Shown here: in pieces, positions 16,199 through 27,837 of the stretch | Layout: each line of letters begins with the position of its first letter | Position numbering within the stretch: position 1 is the stretch's first letter | DNA from: Pseudomonadota bacterium | GTDB lineage: Bacteria; Pseudomonadota; Alphaproteobacteria; Sphingomonadales; Sphingomonadaceae | Length of the DNA: 64,000 nucleotides | Assembly: GCA_023400405.1 (NCBI GenBank) | Contig: JAEXFD010000048.1 | Span: 74,275-138,274, forward strand | Direction: 5' to 3' | Position numbers and translations under genes: made by a program | The notes under the pieces: model-generated | What the model saw: the letters and a program-made list of their open reading frames with translations, nothing else | Told to the model about the DNA's origin: nothing | The model's database searches: none

Positions 16199-16779
16199 CG
16201 CAGGGACGGATGGCCGTCGATATAGGCGATGGCACGGCTCATATGCTTTTCGACCGCCTTGATCCCGAGCCCGGTGCGGGCCGCGATCTCGGCATAGCTA
16301 TAGCCGTCGATACGATGCGCCAAGAAGATCTCCCGTGTCCGCGGCTTGAGGCGCAGCAATACCGCCTCGAGCCGCGCGAGCATATCACGCGCTTCGAGCG
16401 CAGCGACCTGATCCGGTGCCATAATGGCGACGTCGTCGACGGGAACGTGCAAATGCACCGCGTGGCGGGTGGCGGCCTTGGCTTCGTCTTTCAGGAGATT
16501 GACCGCAGTGCGGTGCAGATAAGCGCCCGGGCTTTCGAGGCCGTCGACGACATCGCGGTCGAGCGCGGCAAGGCGCGCGAATGCCTGCTGGGTCAGGTCC
16601 TCGGCGGCGTCGCTGGAAGTGCGGCGCAGGAGAAAGCGCAGCAGCCGCGGCCGGTGCTCGCGGAACAGCGTCTCGAGCCGGCCAGTGACCGCCGGCACGA
16701 CGCGGTCCTCGGGCGGCAGCGGATCGCCTTCGCCGATGGCGCCAGGCAGTTCATGTGCCAGCCTCATGCTCTCGAGCAT
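16195..16779 (-). CDS. FecI-family ECF sigma factor
   Basis: This 194-residue ECF sigma factor has region 2 (LFREHRPRLLRFLLRRTSSDAAEDLTQQAF) and region 4 (LKPRTREIFLAHRIDGYSYAEIAARTGLGIKAVEKHM). The start at 16779 is chosen because ACGGAGGC lies just before it; the longer open frame upstream runs through an intergenic repeat. It is followed by fecR with a 4-base overlap, and the receptor and isopeptidase lie downstream, so it probably drives them. Confidence 0.92.
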   Translation of the reverse strand: MLESMRLAHELPGAIGEGDPLPPEDRVVPAVTGRLETLFREHRPRLLRFLLRRTSSDAAEDLTQQAFARLAALDRDVVDGLESPGAYLHRTAVNLLKDEAKAATRHAVHLHVPVDDVAIMAPDQVAALEARDMLARLEAVLLRLKPRTREIFLAHRIDGYSYAEIAARTGLGIKAVEKHMSRAIAYIDGHPSLR

Positions 16780-16862
16780 GGTGCCTCCGTCCGCCGACGG
16801 GACCGGACTGGAAGTGGAAACCTCGCCATCGTGCCGCTCCGCTCTGTCGAGGCGGAGCCGGC

Positions 16863-17181
16863 CGAAGCCGGGTGTTGAGAACATGCTTAAGACACGCGCC
16901 GACGCTTTTAGCCGCAAGCGGCCTGGACATGAGCGGCGGCCACCCGGCGAAGCGCCGTGCGAGACCATGGTTTCTCAAGCGAGGTTCTCACGCCTCGGCG
17001 CCGCCGTGCCGACGACGCGGCCACGAGGATAAGGCCGTCCCATAATTTGGCAACTCGCCCGGCGCGCAGCATGGCGCGAGGCGCGCCAGCGCGGGCGAAG
17101 CCGGGTGTTGAGAGCATGCTTGAGACACGCGCCTTCGCTTTTAGCCGCACGCGGCCTGGACATATGCGAAGGCCACCCGGC
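16863..17181. repeat. Pair of 86-bp direct repeats in the 448-bp gap upstream of fecI
   Basis: Copies at 16863-16948 and 17096-17181 have equal length and about nine mismatches. Both start CGAAGCCGGGTGTTGAGA and contain CGCTTTTAGCCGCA and GCGGCCTGGACAT. The copies are separated by 147 bp. The gap from 16780 to 17227 holds no gene that I can support; short open frames within it are built from the repeat. It may be a dispersed intergenic repeat of this genus or a regulatory region for fecI. Confidence 0.75.
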
Positions 17182-17227
17182 CGTCTCGTCCGCCAGGGGA
17201 TCGGGCGCAGTCGCGCAGCATATCCGC

Positions 17228-17623
17228 CTATCCCTCGTCGTCGTGCAGACGATGCTCGACGCGGATCTCCGTAATGTCGGCCGGACGGTCCGTGCGCAAC
17301 ACCGCACCGAAGGACGCGCTGGCGGTTCCGCGCGACGGCAGGCCACCCCAACGCGTATCGGTCACGACCGGCGGACGTCCATCCGCGAACCGGCCCTCGA
17401 CATGGAGATGGCCGCCAATCATGCCGACATATAAGGGGGCACGCCGTACCCGCCCGCTAACTTCGACACCCGCGCGCGCCGCATGCGCCTTCACCCAGAA
17501 GATCTGCAGCCGGTCGCTGCCTGCCCGGGAGACCGGCACCGCGAGCCCCGGCCCCGCGGCACAGCCGCCGAGCCCCAGCACCGACAAGGCGAGCGCAGCG
17601 CTCGCAATCGATTTGAACCACAT
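17228..17623 (-). CDS. Small predicted lipoprotein of unknown function
   Basis: This 131-residue protein starts MWFKSIASAALALSVLGLGG and has a lipobox ending in C21 (LGGC), so it should be lipid-anchored. The mature part carries a pattern suggesting a beta-rich fold (LQIFWVKAHAARAGVEVSGRV, then HLHVEGRFADG and EIRVEHRL). The start has GGGAGGAA eight bases upstream. It is the last gene of the minus-strand metal block and lies 74 bases after the SANT-like gene. I do not recognise a family. Confidence 0.7.
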   Translation of the reverse strand: MWFKSIASAALALSVLGLGGCAAGPGLAVPVSRAGSDRLQIFWVKAHAARAGVEVSGRVRRAPLYVGMIGGHLHVEGRFADGRPPVVTDTRWGGLPSRGTASASFGAVLRTDRPADITEIRVEHRLHDDEG

Positions 17624-17697
17624 TGTTCGTTCCTCCCAACTGGTCCCGGATGCGGCGGCGGGGTGCAATCCCGAGGGGTTACCGCCGCGCAAGGCGC

Positions 17698-17997
17698 TCA
17701 TGTGTCGCCTTCCGAGGCCGGGCCCCAGGTTTCGGATTGCTGGTCTTCCCGTTCCGCCAGCGTCTGCGCCGACTTCGCACCGGGCCTCGCAAATCGCTTC
17801 CACGGACGCAGCGCCGACGGCAGCGTAAGCCGTAGTTCCGCGGCGCGACCGCGAATGGCGTCCTGGGTCCGGTTCAAGGCCCTGGCGATGCGGGCCGGCG
17901 GCTCGCGTGCCGCGATCAGACGGCGCAGCTCGGCATCGTCCTCGTCCGACCAGCGCCGCCCGCGCCCTCCCGCGTCGATGGGAACGCGCCCGCTCAT
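17698..17997 (-). CDS. Small Myb/SANT-like helix-turn-helix protein
   Basis: This 99-residue protein has one recognisable region, residues about 15-58 (RRWSDEDDAELRRLIAAREP, then ARIARALNRTQDAIRGRAAE). It matches the SANT/Myb-like three-helix pattern with W and spaced aliphatic residues, as seen in small bacterial proteins of the GcrA/SANT type. It may bind DNA. The ATG overlaps the stop of the SRPBCC gene by 4 bases, so both are coupled to the ATPase operon. No experimental function is known to me. Confidence 0.7.
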   Translation of the reverse strand: MSGRVPIDAGGRGRRWSDEDDAELRRLIAAREPPARIARALNRTQDAIRGRAAELRLTLPSALRPWKRFARPGAKSAQTLAEREDQQSETWGPASEGDT

Positions 17998-18490
17998 CGC
18001 CCTCGCCGTTTCGGCTGCGGGGACTTGCGCGGCGGGACCTTGTCAGCCGGCAATCCCTGGCCCGTCCGGCCCTTCGCAAGATGGGCGGCGAGCGCATGAC
18101 TGGTGCGCGTCACCATGTCGGATGCCTTGCGCGTCAGGCGGCTGTGCAACAGCGCCGGCAGCGCGCCGCGATATTCGAGCCGGTGGGTCAGCAGCGTTCC
18201 CGCGCCCTGCGGTTCGAGCGTCCAGGATTCGATCGTCAGGAACACCCGCTTGACGCCGCTGCGCCATTCGAAGCAGCGCTCGGCATCGAGCCGGGTGATC
18301 GTGGCGGGTGCGCGCAGGACGCGATCGGGCGCGAGCGAGGACGAATAGGTATAGGCGATCTCGCCCAACCGCGGCTCGCCCTTCAGCCGGACAAAGGGGT
18401 GCCAGGCGGCATAACTGGCGAAATCCATGAGCAGCCGCCAGGCCAGGGCCGGCGGCACGCCGAGCGAGGTTTCCGTCTCGGCTTCCGCCA

Positions 18491-18491
<1 letters not shown>
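17994..18491 (-). CDS. SRPBCC-family (polyketide cyclase/START-like) protein
   Basis: This 165-residue protein shows the SRPBCC pattern (LAWRLLMDFASYAAWHPFV, IAYTYSSSLAPDRV, GAGTLLTHRLEYRGALPALL) and a basic C-terminal tail (KRRGR). Such folds bind hydrophobic ligands; no catalytic role can be read here. The start shares one base with the ATPase stop (TGATG), so translation is coupled. Its association with a metal ATPase is odd and unexplained. Confidence 0.8.
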
Positions 18492-20995
<2,504 letters not shown>

Positions 20996-21059
20996 CAGCA
21001 CAGTTCCCTTGCAAGAATATGGGCGGCCTCCAGCCGCGTGCGGGACGGGAAATAGGCAG

Positions 21060-21746
21060 TCATCCGAGCGACTCCTCGATCAGGAGCAGCACCAGGAATC
21101 CGACGAAGAACATTGCCGAGATGAGCGGCGTGTCGGGCTTCGCATGCGCCTCGACGAGCAGCTCCTCGGTGACCAGATAGAGCAAGGCCATGAGGCCGAA
21201 GCTCAGAAAGCCGGCGATCACCGCCGGCGGCAGCGCCGCGACGGGGATGGCCGCCAGCGCGCCGAGCGGAAGCATCAGCGCGAGCCCGGCGACGATCGCC
21301 AGCACCCGCAGTTTGGAGCGCATGCCTTCGGCGAGCTCGGTCGTGACCGACAGACCGAGGAAAAGCACTTCGAGGGTGAGCGCGATGGTGAGCAGCATCC
21401 CGGCCTTGGCGCCGGCGATGAACGCAAGCCCGAGCACCAGCCCGTCGACCAGGATGTCGAGGCCGACCGCCGCCAGCAGGGCGAGCTTTCCGGCGAAGCG
21501 TTCCTCGATCTGCTTGAGGCCGAGCATGACCGCGACGCCGAAGCCGCCACCAAGCAACGTTGCCGCAGGCGATGCCTGATGCAGCACCTGGGGCAGGATC
21601 TCGGTGGCGGCGGCCGCGAACACAACGCCGGCGGCGAGGTGCTGCATCGCGCTGACAACCGCCTCGCCCGGCCGCCGGAGCAAGGCGACGAGCGATCCCA
21701 GCAGGACCGCCGCCACTGGCACCAGCGTATAGGCGAGCGCGGACAT
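21060..21746 (-). CDS. ZIP-family metal transporter
   Basis: This 228-residue membrane protein has about eight hydrophobic segments. It shows ZIP signatures MQHLAAGVVFAAAATEILP, LDILVDGLVLGL and EVLFLGLSVTTEL, whose H, D and E residues would form the metal site. ZIP proteins move Zn2+ or related cations toward the cytoplasm, so its place in an export operon is curious; it may balance zinc or have altered direction or specificity. The start overlaps the DUF190 stop by one base. Confidence 0.88.
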   Translation of the reverse strand: MSALAYTLVPVAAVLLGSLVALLRRPGEAVVSAMQHLAAGVVFAAAATEILPQVLHQASPAATLLGGGFGVAVMLGLKQIEERFAGKLALLAAVGLDILVDGLVLGLAFIAGAKAGMLLTIALTLEVLFLGLSVTTELAEGMRSKLRVLAIVAGLALMLPLGALAAIPVAALPPAVIAGFLSFGLMALLYLVTEELLVEAHAKPDTPLISAMFFVGFLVLLLIEESLG

Positions 21747-22078
21747 CAGGCCGCCTTCCCCTGGGCGAAGTTGCCGCCGAGGATCTCGACCGGTTCGAGC
21801 GTGATCAGCCCGAGTTCGGGGACATCCTGCAGCGAGGCCGCGAAGGCACGCAGCGCGCTTTCGCCATCGACGATCTCGATCACGACCGCGCGTTCGCTTT
21901 CGAGAATGTGGCGGCGGTGGACATGCGCCGAGCGGCCGAAGCCGATCAGCGCCTCGAGCACGGTCGCGCCGGCCAGCCCCGCGTCACGCGCGCGGCTGGC
22001 GACCACTTCGAGGACCTTGCGGTCCCCGAAATAGGCGGCTTCATCGGTGTAGATGCGAAGCAATTTGACGTCGGACAT
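21746..22078 (-). CDS. DUF190 (PII-like) protein
   Basis: This 110-residue protein belongs to DUF190, small ferredoxin-like PII relatives often encoded beside ion or metal transporters. Recognisable parts are LLRIYTDEAAYFGDRKV, GLAGATVLEALIGFGRSAHVH and AVVIEIVDGESALRAF. It probably acts as a trimeric regulator of the neighbouring transporter. Translation is coupled to the ZIP gene (TGATG), and it lies 12 bases after czcA. Confidence 0.88.
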   Translation of the reverse strand: MSDVKLLRIYTDEAAYFGDRKVLEVVASRARDAGLAGATVLEALIGFGRSAHVHRRHILESERAVVIEIVDGESALRAFAASLQDVPELGLITLEPVEILGGNFAQGKAA

Positions 22079-22090
22079 GGTCGTCCCTCC

Positions 22091-25000
22091 TCACGCTTCA
22101 GACTGCGGAGCGGCGTCGCCGTCCTCGTCCCGTTCTTCCCCGGTCCCGGGCTTGCGCCCCTCCGTCACGCCAAGAACAACTCTGGCGATGGCCGGGAGCA
22201 CCAGCAGGGTGAGGATGGTCGCGGCGATCAGGCCGCCGATGACGGTGGTGGCGAGCGGCTTCTGGACCTCGGCGCCGGTGCCATGGGCCAGTGCCATCGG
22301 CACGAAGCCGATCGCCGGGACGAAGCCAGTCATGACGACCGCCCGCATCTTCTCGGCCATGCCCTCGCGGATCGCCTCGGTCAGGGCGAGCCCCGCCTCG
22401 AGCCGTTCGCGGATCGCCGTCATCACGACCAGACCGTTGAGCACCGCAACGCCGGCCAGGCAGATAAAGCCCACCGCGGCCGAGACCGAGAAGGCGATGC
22501 CCGTCAGCGCCAGGGTGAATACGCCGCCGGCGAGCCCGAGCGGTACCGCGAGGAACACCGCCGCCGCCCGGCCCAGTCCGCCGAGTGCCAGGTAGAGCAG
22601 CCCGAAGATGATCGCGAAGCAGATCGGGACCACGATCGACAGGCGCTGCGAGGCCGCCTGGAGGTTCTGGAACTGGCCGCCCCATTCCAGATAATAGCCG
22701 GACGGCAGCTTGACCTGCCCGACCTTGGCCATCGCCTCGTCGACGAACGAGCCGGCGTCGCGGTCGCGCAGATTCATCTGGATCACCACGCGGCGCTTGC
22801 CGTTCTCGCGGGTGATCTGGTTGAGGCCATCGGTGAAGCGGATCTGCGCCACCTGGCTGAGCGGGATCGACCGCCGCGCCTGCCCTTCCTGCTGCGGGAG
22901 CAGCACCGGTAGCGCCATCACCTCGTCGAGATTGGCGCGCGTCGTCTCGGGCACGCGCACCGCGACCTCGTAGCGGCGATCGCCCTCGAAGAGCAGGCCG
23001 GACTCGCGTCCGCCCATCGCCGCGGAGACGGTGTCCGCGACTTCCTTCACCGTCAGCCCGTAGCGCGCGATCGCGGCACGATCGAAGCGGACGTCGAGGG
23101 TCGGCGCGCCGCCCGTCTGGTCCGCCTTGACGCTCGCAGCGCCGCGAATGCCCTGGAGCACCCGGACGATCTCGTTCGCCGAGGCCGACATCTTGTCGAG
23201 ATCGTCGCCATAGAGCTTGATCGCGACGTCGCCCCGCACGCCCGCGATCAGCTCGTTGAAGCGCAGCTGTATCGGCTGGCTGACCTCGAACAGATTGCCG
23301 AGCTGGCCGCCCGCAGCCTTTTCGATGCGGGCGAGCACCTGTTCCTTGGTGGTGACGCCTGCCGGCCATTGGTCCTGGGGCTTGAGGATGACGAAGGCGT
23401 CCGAGACGTTGGGCGGCATCGGGTCGGTCGCGACCTCCGCCGTGCCGGTCTTGGAAAACATCAGCTCGACCTCGGGGAGCTTGCGCACCGCGTCCTCGAC
23501 CTTGCGCTGCATGGCGAGCGACTGGTCGAGGCTGACCGAGGGCACGCGCGTCGAGGCGAGTGCCACATTCTTCTCGTCGAGCTGAGGAATGAACTCCGAT
23601 CCCAGCAGCCCGAAGGCCGGAACGGCCGCGAGAAAGAACGCGATTCCGCCGACGATGAACGGCCAGGGCCGCGCGATCGCCTTGTCGAGCAGCGGCAAAT
23701 AGCGCTCCTTCGACTTGCGGATCAGCCAGACCTCCTTTTCGGCGACGCGCCCGCGGATGAGCAAAGCGACGAGCGCCGGGACCAGCGTGATCGCGAGGAT
23801 GAACGCCGCGACCAGCGCCAGCATGATGGTGATGGCCATTGGCGAGAAGGTCTTGCCCTCCACCCCGGTGAACATCAGCAGCGGGGCGAAGGCGAACAGG
23901 ATGATCGCCTGGCCGAACACGGTCGGCCGGATCATCTCCTGACTGGCCCGCATCGTCTCCTCGAGCCGCTCGCGCAGGTTGAGCAGCCTGCCCTCGTGCT
24001 CCTGGCGATGCGCGAGGCGCGCCAGGCAATTCTCGATGATGATCACCGCGCCGTCGACGATCAGGCCGAAGTCGAGCGCGCCGAGGCTCATCAGGTTCCC
24101 CGGCACCCGGAACGCGTTCATCCCCATCGCCATCATCAGGAAGGAGAAAGGGATAACGAGCACCGCGATGATCGCCGCGCGCCAGTTGCCGAGCAGCAGG
24201 AACAGCGCTCCGGCCACAAGGATCGCGCCCTCGGTGAGGTTGCGCTCGACGGTCGAGACGGTCGCGTTGACCAGCTTGGCGCGGTCGAGCACTACCTGGA
24301 CCTTGATGCCGGGCGGCAGCGTCTTGGCGACCTGGTCGAGCTTGTCGCCGACCGCCCTGGCGACGATGCGGCTGTTCTCGCCGATCAGCATCAGCGCGGT
24401 GCCGACCACCGCCTCGTCGCCGTTCATGCTGGCGGCGCCGGTGCGCAGATCGCCGCCGACCTTGACGGTGGCGATCTGGCCGACGGTGATCGGCACGCCG
24501 CCGCGGGTTGCGGCGACGGCGTTGCGGATCTCCTCGACCGAGCGGATGCGGGCATCGGCACGGACGAGATAGGCTTCGCCGGCGCGGTTGAAGAAATTGG
24601 CGCCGACCGCGAGATTGGCATTCTCCAGCGCCTCGCCGAGTTCGCTGTACGAGATGCCGTAATTGGAGAGCTTCACCGGGTCGGGCTCGACCACGAAGGT
24701 CTTGGCATAGCCGCCGATCGAGTCGACGCCGGCAACGCCCGAGACGGTGCGCAACTGGGGTCGGATGATCCAGTCCTGTACCGTGCGCAGATAGGCGGCC
24801 TTGGCGACCTCGTCGGTGAGCTTCTCGCCCTCGGGCGTCAGGTAGCTGCCGTCCGACTGCCAGCCCGGCTGGCCGTCGGCGGTCTTCGCGCCCTTGCCGT
24901 CCGGATTGGCATAGCCGACCGTGTACATGACGACCTCGCCGAGCCCGGTGGTGACCGGACCGATCTGCGGCTGGACGCCCTGGGGCAGGTTTTCCTGCGC

Positions 25001-25348
25001 CTGCGTCAGCCGCTCGCCGACCTGCTGGCGGGCGAAATAGAGATCGGTCGAATCCGAGAAGATCGCGGTGACCTGGCTGAAGCCGTTGCGTGACAGGGAA
25101 CGCGTGGTCTCCAACCCGGGAATGCCGGCGAGCGCCGTCTCGATCGGATAGGTGACCAGCTTCTCCATCTCGACCGGGGAGAGCCCGCGGTCGATGGTGT
25201 TGATCTGAACCTGCTTGTTGGTGATGTCGGGCACCGCGTCGATCGGCAGCTTGGTCAGCTGCCAGGCGCCGAGGCCCGCGACGGCCAGAAAGATGAAGAG
25301 GACCGCCCACCGTGCGCGCACGGAGAGCGCCATAAGACTTGCGATCAT
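22091..25348 (-). CDS. czcA: CzcA-type RND heavy-metal efflux pump
   Basis: This 1085-residue inner-membrane RND protein is the proton-driven pump of a Zn/Cd/Co CzcCBA system. It has the N-terminal signature LPIDAVPDITNKQVQINT, the TM4 proton-relay motif DFGLIVDGAVIIIEN, and two large periplasmic loops. The length is a little over the usual 1,040-1,070 because of an insert around ANPDGKGAKTADGQP, a feature of some CzcA proteins. It starts 3 bases after the czcB stop. Confidence 0.95.
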   Translation of the reverse strand: MIASLMALSVRARWAVLFIFLAVAGLGAWQLTKLPIDAVPDITNKQVQINTIDRGLSPVEMEKLVTYPIETALAGIPGLETTRSLSRNGFSQVTAIFSDSTDLYFARQQVGERLTQAQENLPQGVQPQIGPVTTGLGEVVMYTVGYANPDGKGAKTADGQPGWQSDGSYLTPEGEKLTDEVAKAAYLRTVQDWIIRPQLRTVSGVAGVDSIGGYAKTFVVEPDPVKLSNYGISYSELGEALENANLAVGANFFNRAGEAYLVRADARIRSVEEIRNAVAATRGGVPITVGQIATVKVGGDLRTGAASMNGDEAVVGTALMLIGENSRIVARAVGDKLDQVAKTLPPGIKVQVVLDRAKLVNATVSTVERNLTEGAILVAGALFLLLGNWRAAIIAVLVIPFSFLMMAMGMNAFRVPGNLMSLGALDFGLIVDGAVIIIENCLARLAHRQEHEGRLLNLRERLEETMRASQEMIRPTVFGQAIILFAFAPLLMFTGVEGKTFSPMAITIMLALVAAFILAITLVPALVALLIRGRVAEKEVWLIRKSKERYLPLLDKAIARPWPFIVGGIAFFLAAVPAFGLLGSEFIPQLDEKNVALASTRVPSVSLDQSLAMQRKVEDAVRKLPEVELMFSKTGTAEVATDPMPPNVSDAFVILKPQDQWPAGVTTKEQVLARIEKAAGGQLGNLFEVSQPIQLRFNELIAGVRGDVAIKLYGDDLDKMSASANEIVRVLQGIRGAASVKADQTGGAPTLDVRFDRAAIARYGLTVKEVADTVSAAMGGRESGLLFEGDRRYEVAVRVPETTRANLDEVMALPVLLPQQEGQARRSIPLSQVAQIRFTDGLNQITRENGKRRVVIQMNLRDRDAGSFVDEAMAKVGQVKLPSGYYLEWGGQFQNLQAASQRLSIVVPICFAIIFGLLYLALGGLGRAAAVFLAVPLGLAGGVFTLALTGIAFSVSAAVGFICLAGVAVLNGLVVMTAIRERLEAGLALTEAIREGMAEKMRAVVMTGFVPAIGFVPMALAHGTGAEVQKPLATTVIGGLIAATILTLLVLPAIARVVLGVTEGRKPGTGEERDEDGDAAPQSEA

Positions 25349-25351
25349 CGC

Positions 25352-26515
25352 TTATTCCTCCTCACCGGCGCCCTTGCCGAGCTCGGCCTTGAGCAGGAAT
25401 GCGTTGCGCGTGGCGACGGTCTGGCCGGCCTGGAGGCCGGACAGGATCTCGACCCGGCCGGCGCTGCGCTGGCCGAGCCGTACGGTGACCGCGCGGAAGC
25501 CCTGCGGCGTGCGCACGAACACGACGTCGCGGCCTTCCAGCGACTGGACCGCGTCCTCGGGGACCACGATCGCCTTGCTCATCGTGCCGTGCGCGGGGAG
25601 CAGCCGCACGCGCACCGCGAGACCGGGCTGAAGCCCTGCCGGCACGTCGAGCACCGCGGTGGCCGAACGCGTCTCGCCGCTGAGCGTCGGGGTGACGGCG
25701 CGGACGCTGGCTTCCACCGTGCGCCCGTCGGGCAGCTCGACTACGCCCTTGTCGCCGGGCGAGACGCGCTGCGCGTCGGCCGGCGCGATCGCCGCCTCGA
25801 TCTGGATCTTGCTCGGATCGGCGACACGGTACAGCTCGGTTTCGGGCTGGACGAAGGCGCCGAGCGACACCGCTTCGGCAGTGACGCGTCCCGATATCGG
25901 ACTGGAGACGATCACGCCGCGGCCATCGCGGGTGACCTTGGCGGCGCCGGCCGCGACCTGCGCGCGCCGGGCTTCCGCCGCGGCGGTTGCAGCCTCTGCC
26001 TGGGCCGTCTCGAGCTCGACGCGCGCCGAGACGCGCTCCTTGTAGAGATACTGCTCGCGCGCCAGCGCCTTCTGCGCCTGGACGACCTTGGCGTTCGCCA
26101 CCGAGCGATCCGCGGCGATCTGCGCCGCATCGCGGCTCTCGACGATCGCGAGCGTCTCGCCGGCGCGCACCGGGTCCCCCAGCCGCTTGAACACGCGGCT
26201 GACCGCGCCGGCGGCACGCGCCGTCACGATCGCCTCGCCCGAGGGCGCATGCGCCACGGTCGCCTGCGACACGATCTCGGCACCCAGGCCGCCGGGCTGC
26301 ACCGTCTCGGTTGCGATCCCCGCCTGGCGAATGGCGTCTTCCGTCATCGCGACGCTATCGGTCGGCGCTTCAGCGGATTCTTCCTTCTTCGGCGCTTCGG
26401 CGCCGATCAGCGCCGTCGGCGCCGACGACCATTGCGAGATGCCATAGCCTCCGAGTCCGGCGATCAGCGCAATGCCGGCCGCGCCACCGAGGAGGCGGAT
26501 ATTGTTGTTCGTCAT
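25352..26515 (-). CDS. czcB: CzcB-type periplasmic adaptor
   Basis: This 387-residue membrane-fusion protein links the CzcA pump to the outer-membrane channel. It has one N-terminal membrane anchor (LLGGAAGIALIAGLGGYGI), a lipoyl-like/barrel region (VTARAAGAVSRVFKRLGDPVRAGETLAIV), a helical hairpin rich in Ala and Gln (about 135-195) and a membrane-proximal C-terminal part (VVPEDAVQSLEGRDVVFV). The start overlaps the czcC stop by 4 bases. It lacks the His-rich segment of some CzcB proteins. Confidence 0.93.
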   Translation of the reverse strand: MTNNNIRLLGGAAGIALIAGLGGYGISQWSSAPTALIGAEAPKKEESAEAPTDSVAMTEDAIRQAGIATETVQPGGLGAEIVSQATVAHAPSGEAIVTARAAGAVSRVFKRLGDPVRAGETLAIVESRDAAQIAADRSVANAKVVQAQKALAREQYLYKERVSARVELETAQAEAATAAAEARRAQVAAGAAKVTRDGRGVIVSSPISGRVTAEAVSLGAFVQPETELYRVADPSKIQIEAAIAPADAQRVSPGDKGVVELPDGRTVEASVRAVTPTLSGETRSATAVLDVPAGLQPGLAVRVRLLPAHGTMSKAIVVPEDAVQSLEGRDVVFVRTPQGFRAVTVRLGQRSAGRVEILSGLQAGQTVATRNAFLLKAELGKGAGEEE

Positions 26516-27774
26516 CGATTGTCTCCGGTGGAAGCGGGCGCCGGCGCGGTCAGGCGCTCCAGTCGGGCCTCGGCATCATGATACGCGGCAAGCGCATCGA
26601 CCGCGGCGTTGCGGGTCTCGGCGAGCGTGCGTTCGGCATCGAGCAGGACGAGTTGGTCGAACTTGCCCTGGCCATAGCCGAGCCGCGCGATGCGGGCGGC
26701 TTCGGTGGCCGCCGCCAGCGCCGGCCCGGAGGCGTGGACGCTGGCTGCAGCATTGTCGCGGTCGCGCCGGGCGATCGCGATATCCTGCTCGGCGTCGAGC
26801 CTGGCTGCCCGCTGCCTTGCCTCGGCCTGGTTGCGCTCGGCATTGGCCTGGCTGATCGCGGCGCGGCCGTTGTTGAAGAACGGCAGCGGCACCGACACGC
26901 CAAGTACCGCTGCGGTATCGCCCGTCGCCGACAGGCGCCGCGCGCCCGCGCTCAGCGTCAGGTCGGGCACCCGCTGGCTGCGCGCCAGCCGGACATTGGC
27001 GTCGGCGATCCGGAGATCGGCCCGTGCCGCCGCATAGGCGAGCGTGCCGTCCGCGGTCGGCCGGGCGTCCGGCCCATAGCTGCGCACCCGGTCGAACCAG
27101 CCCTGGTCGAGTGCGCCCGTCACGGGCTGGCCGAGCAGCAACCCGAGATTGTCGCGCGCGACCCGGTAGGCGCGCTCGGCGCGTTCCAGCCCGGCCTGCG
27201 CGTTGATCTGGGCGACCGAGGTGCGCTGCTCGTCGATCGGCGAGCTCTCCCCGACCATCACCCGGTCCTTCGCGACCCGCAGCGCCTCGTTGGCGATGCG
27301 CAGCTGGTCGCGCGCGATGGTCAGCCGCCGGTCGGCGGCGACCGCCTCGATATAGGCCTGGGTGACGCGCAGCCGGATATCGGCCCGCGTGATCGCCGCG
27401 TCCAGCTCGGCGCGCCCGATCCGCGCCTCGGCGACGCCGACCCGCGCGCCGCGCTTGCCGCCCAGCTCGAGCGGCATCGAGAAGCTGACCGTGGTCTCGG
27501 CCTGGTCGAACCCGCGATAGGGTCCGCTGCCGACGACATTTTCGGCCTCCGCAGACACCGACGGGTTGGGCCGAAGCCCCGCTACCGTCCGGCCCGCTTC
27601 GGCCGCGCGGATGCCTTGGGTTGCGGCCTCCGCCTGGGGAGAGGAGACGCCCGCCTGCGCGAGCGCCGTATCCAGGGTGAGGACATCACCCGCCTCTACA
27701 GACGGCGACGTCTGCGCCTGCGCCACACCGGCACAGGACGCCGCGGCGAGCAACGCCGCGACAAATCGATGCAT
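26512..27774 (-). CDS. czcC: CzcC-type outer-membrane efflux protein
   Basis: This 420-residue TolC-family channel has a signal peptide (MHRFVAALLAAASCAGVAQA). Two long helical repeats are visible by their internal similarity (EAATQGIRAAEAGRTVAGLRPNP and, later, RIADANVRLARSQRVPDLTLS). It completes the tripartite CzcCBA pump. AGGAG lies before the ATG. A 63-base gap separates it from the upstream CzcI-like gene. Confidence 0.93.
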   Translation of the reverse strand: MHRFVAALLAAASCAGVAQAQTSPSVEAGDVLTLDTALAQAGVSSPQAEAATQGIRAAEAGRTVAGLRPNPSVSAEAENVVGSGPYRGFDQAETTVSFSMPLELGGKRGARVGVAEARIGRAELDAAITRADIRLRVTQAYIEAVAADRRLTIARDQLRIANEALRVAKDRVMVGESSPIDEQRTSVAQINAQAGLERAERAYRVARDNLGLLLGQPVTGALDQGWFDRVRSYGPDARPTADGTLAYAAARADLRIADANVRLARSQRVPDLTLSAGARRLSATGDTAAVLGVSVPLPFFNNGRAAISQANAERNQAEARQRAARLDAEQDIAIARRDRDNAAASVHASGPALAAATEAARIARLGYGQGKFDQLVLLDAERTLAETRNAAVDALAAYHDAEARLERLTAPAPASTGDNR

Positions 27775-27837
27775 CTATGAAACTCCTGACAAACCAGACG
27801 AGTCCCGCGCAGCTCAGGGCCGGCGGGCGTATGGCAG

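Noticed and set aside
16755..17434. Several short frames in the gap upstream of fecI
   Set aside because: They are made largely of the 86-bp repeat copies in both directions and lack ribosome-binding sites.
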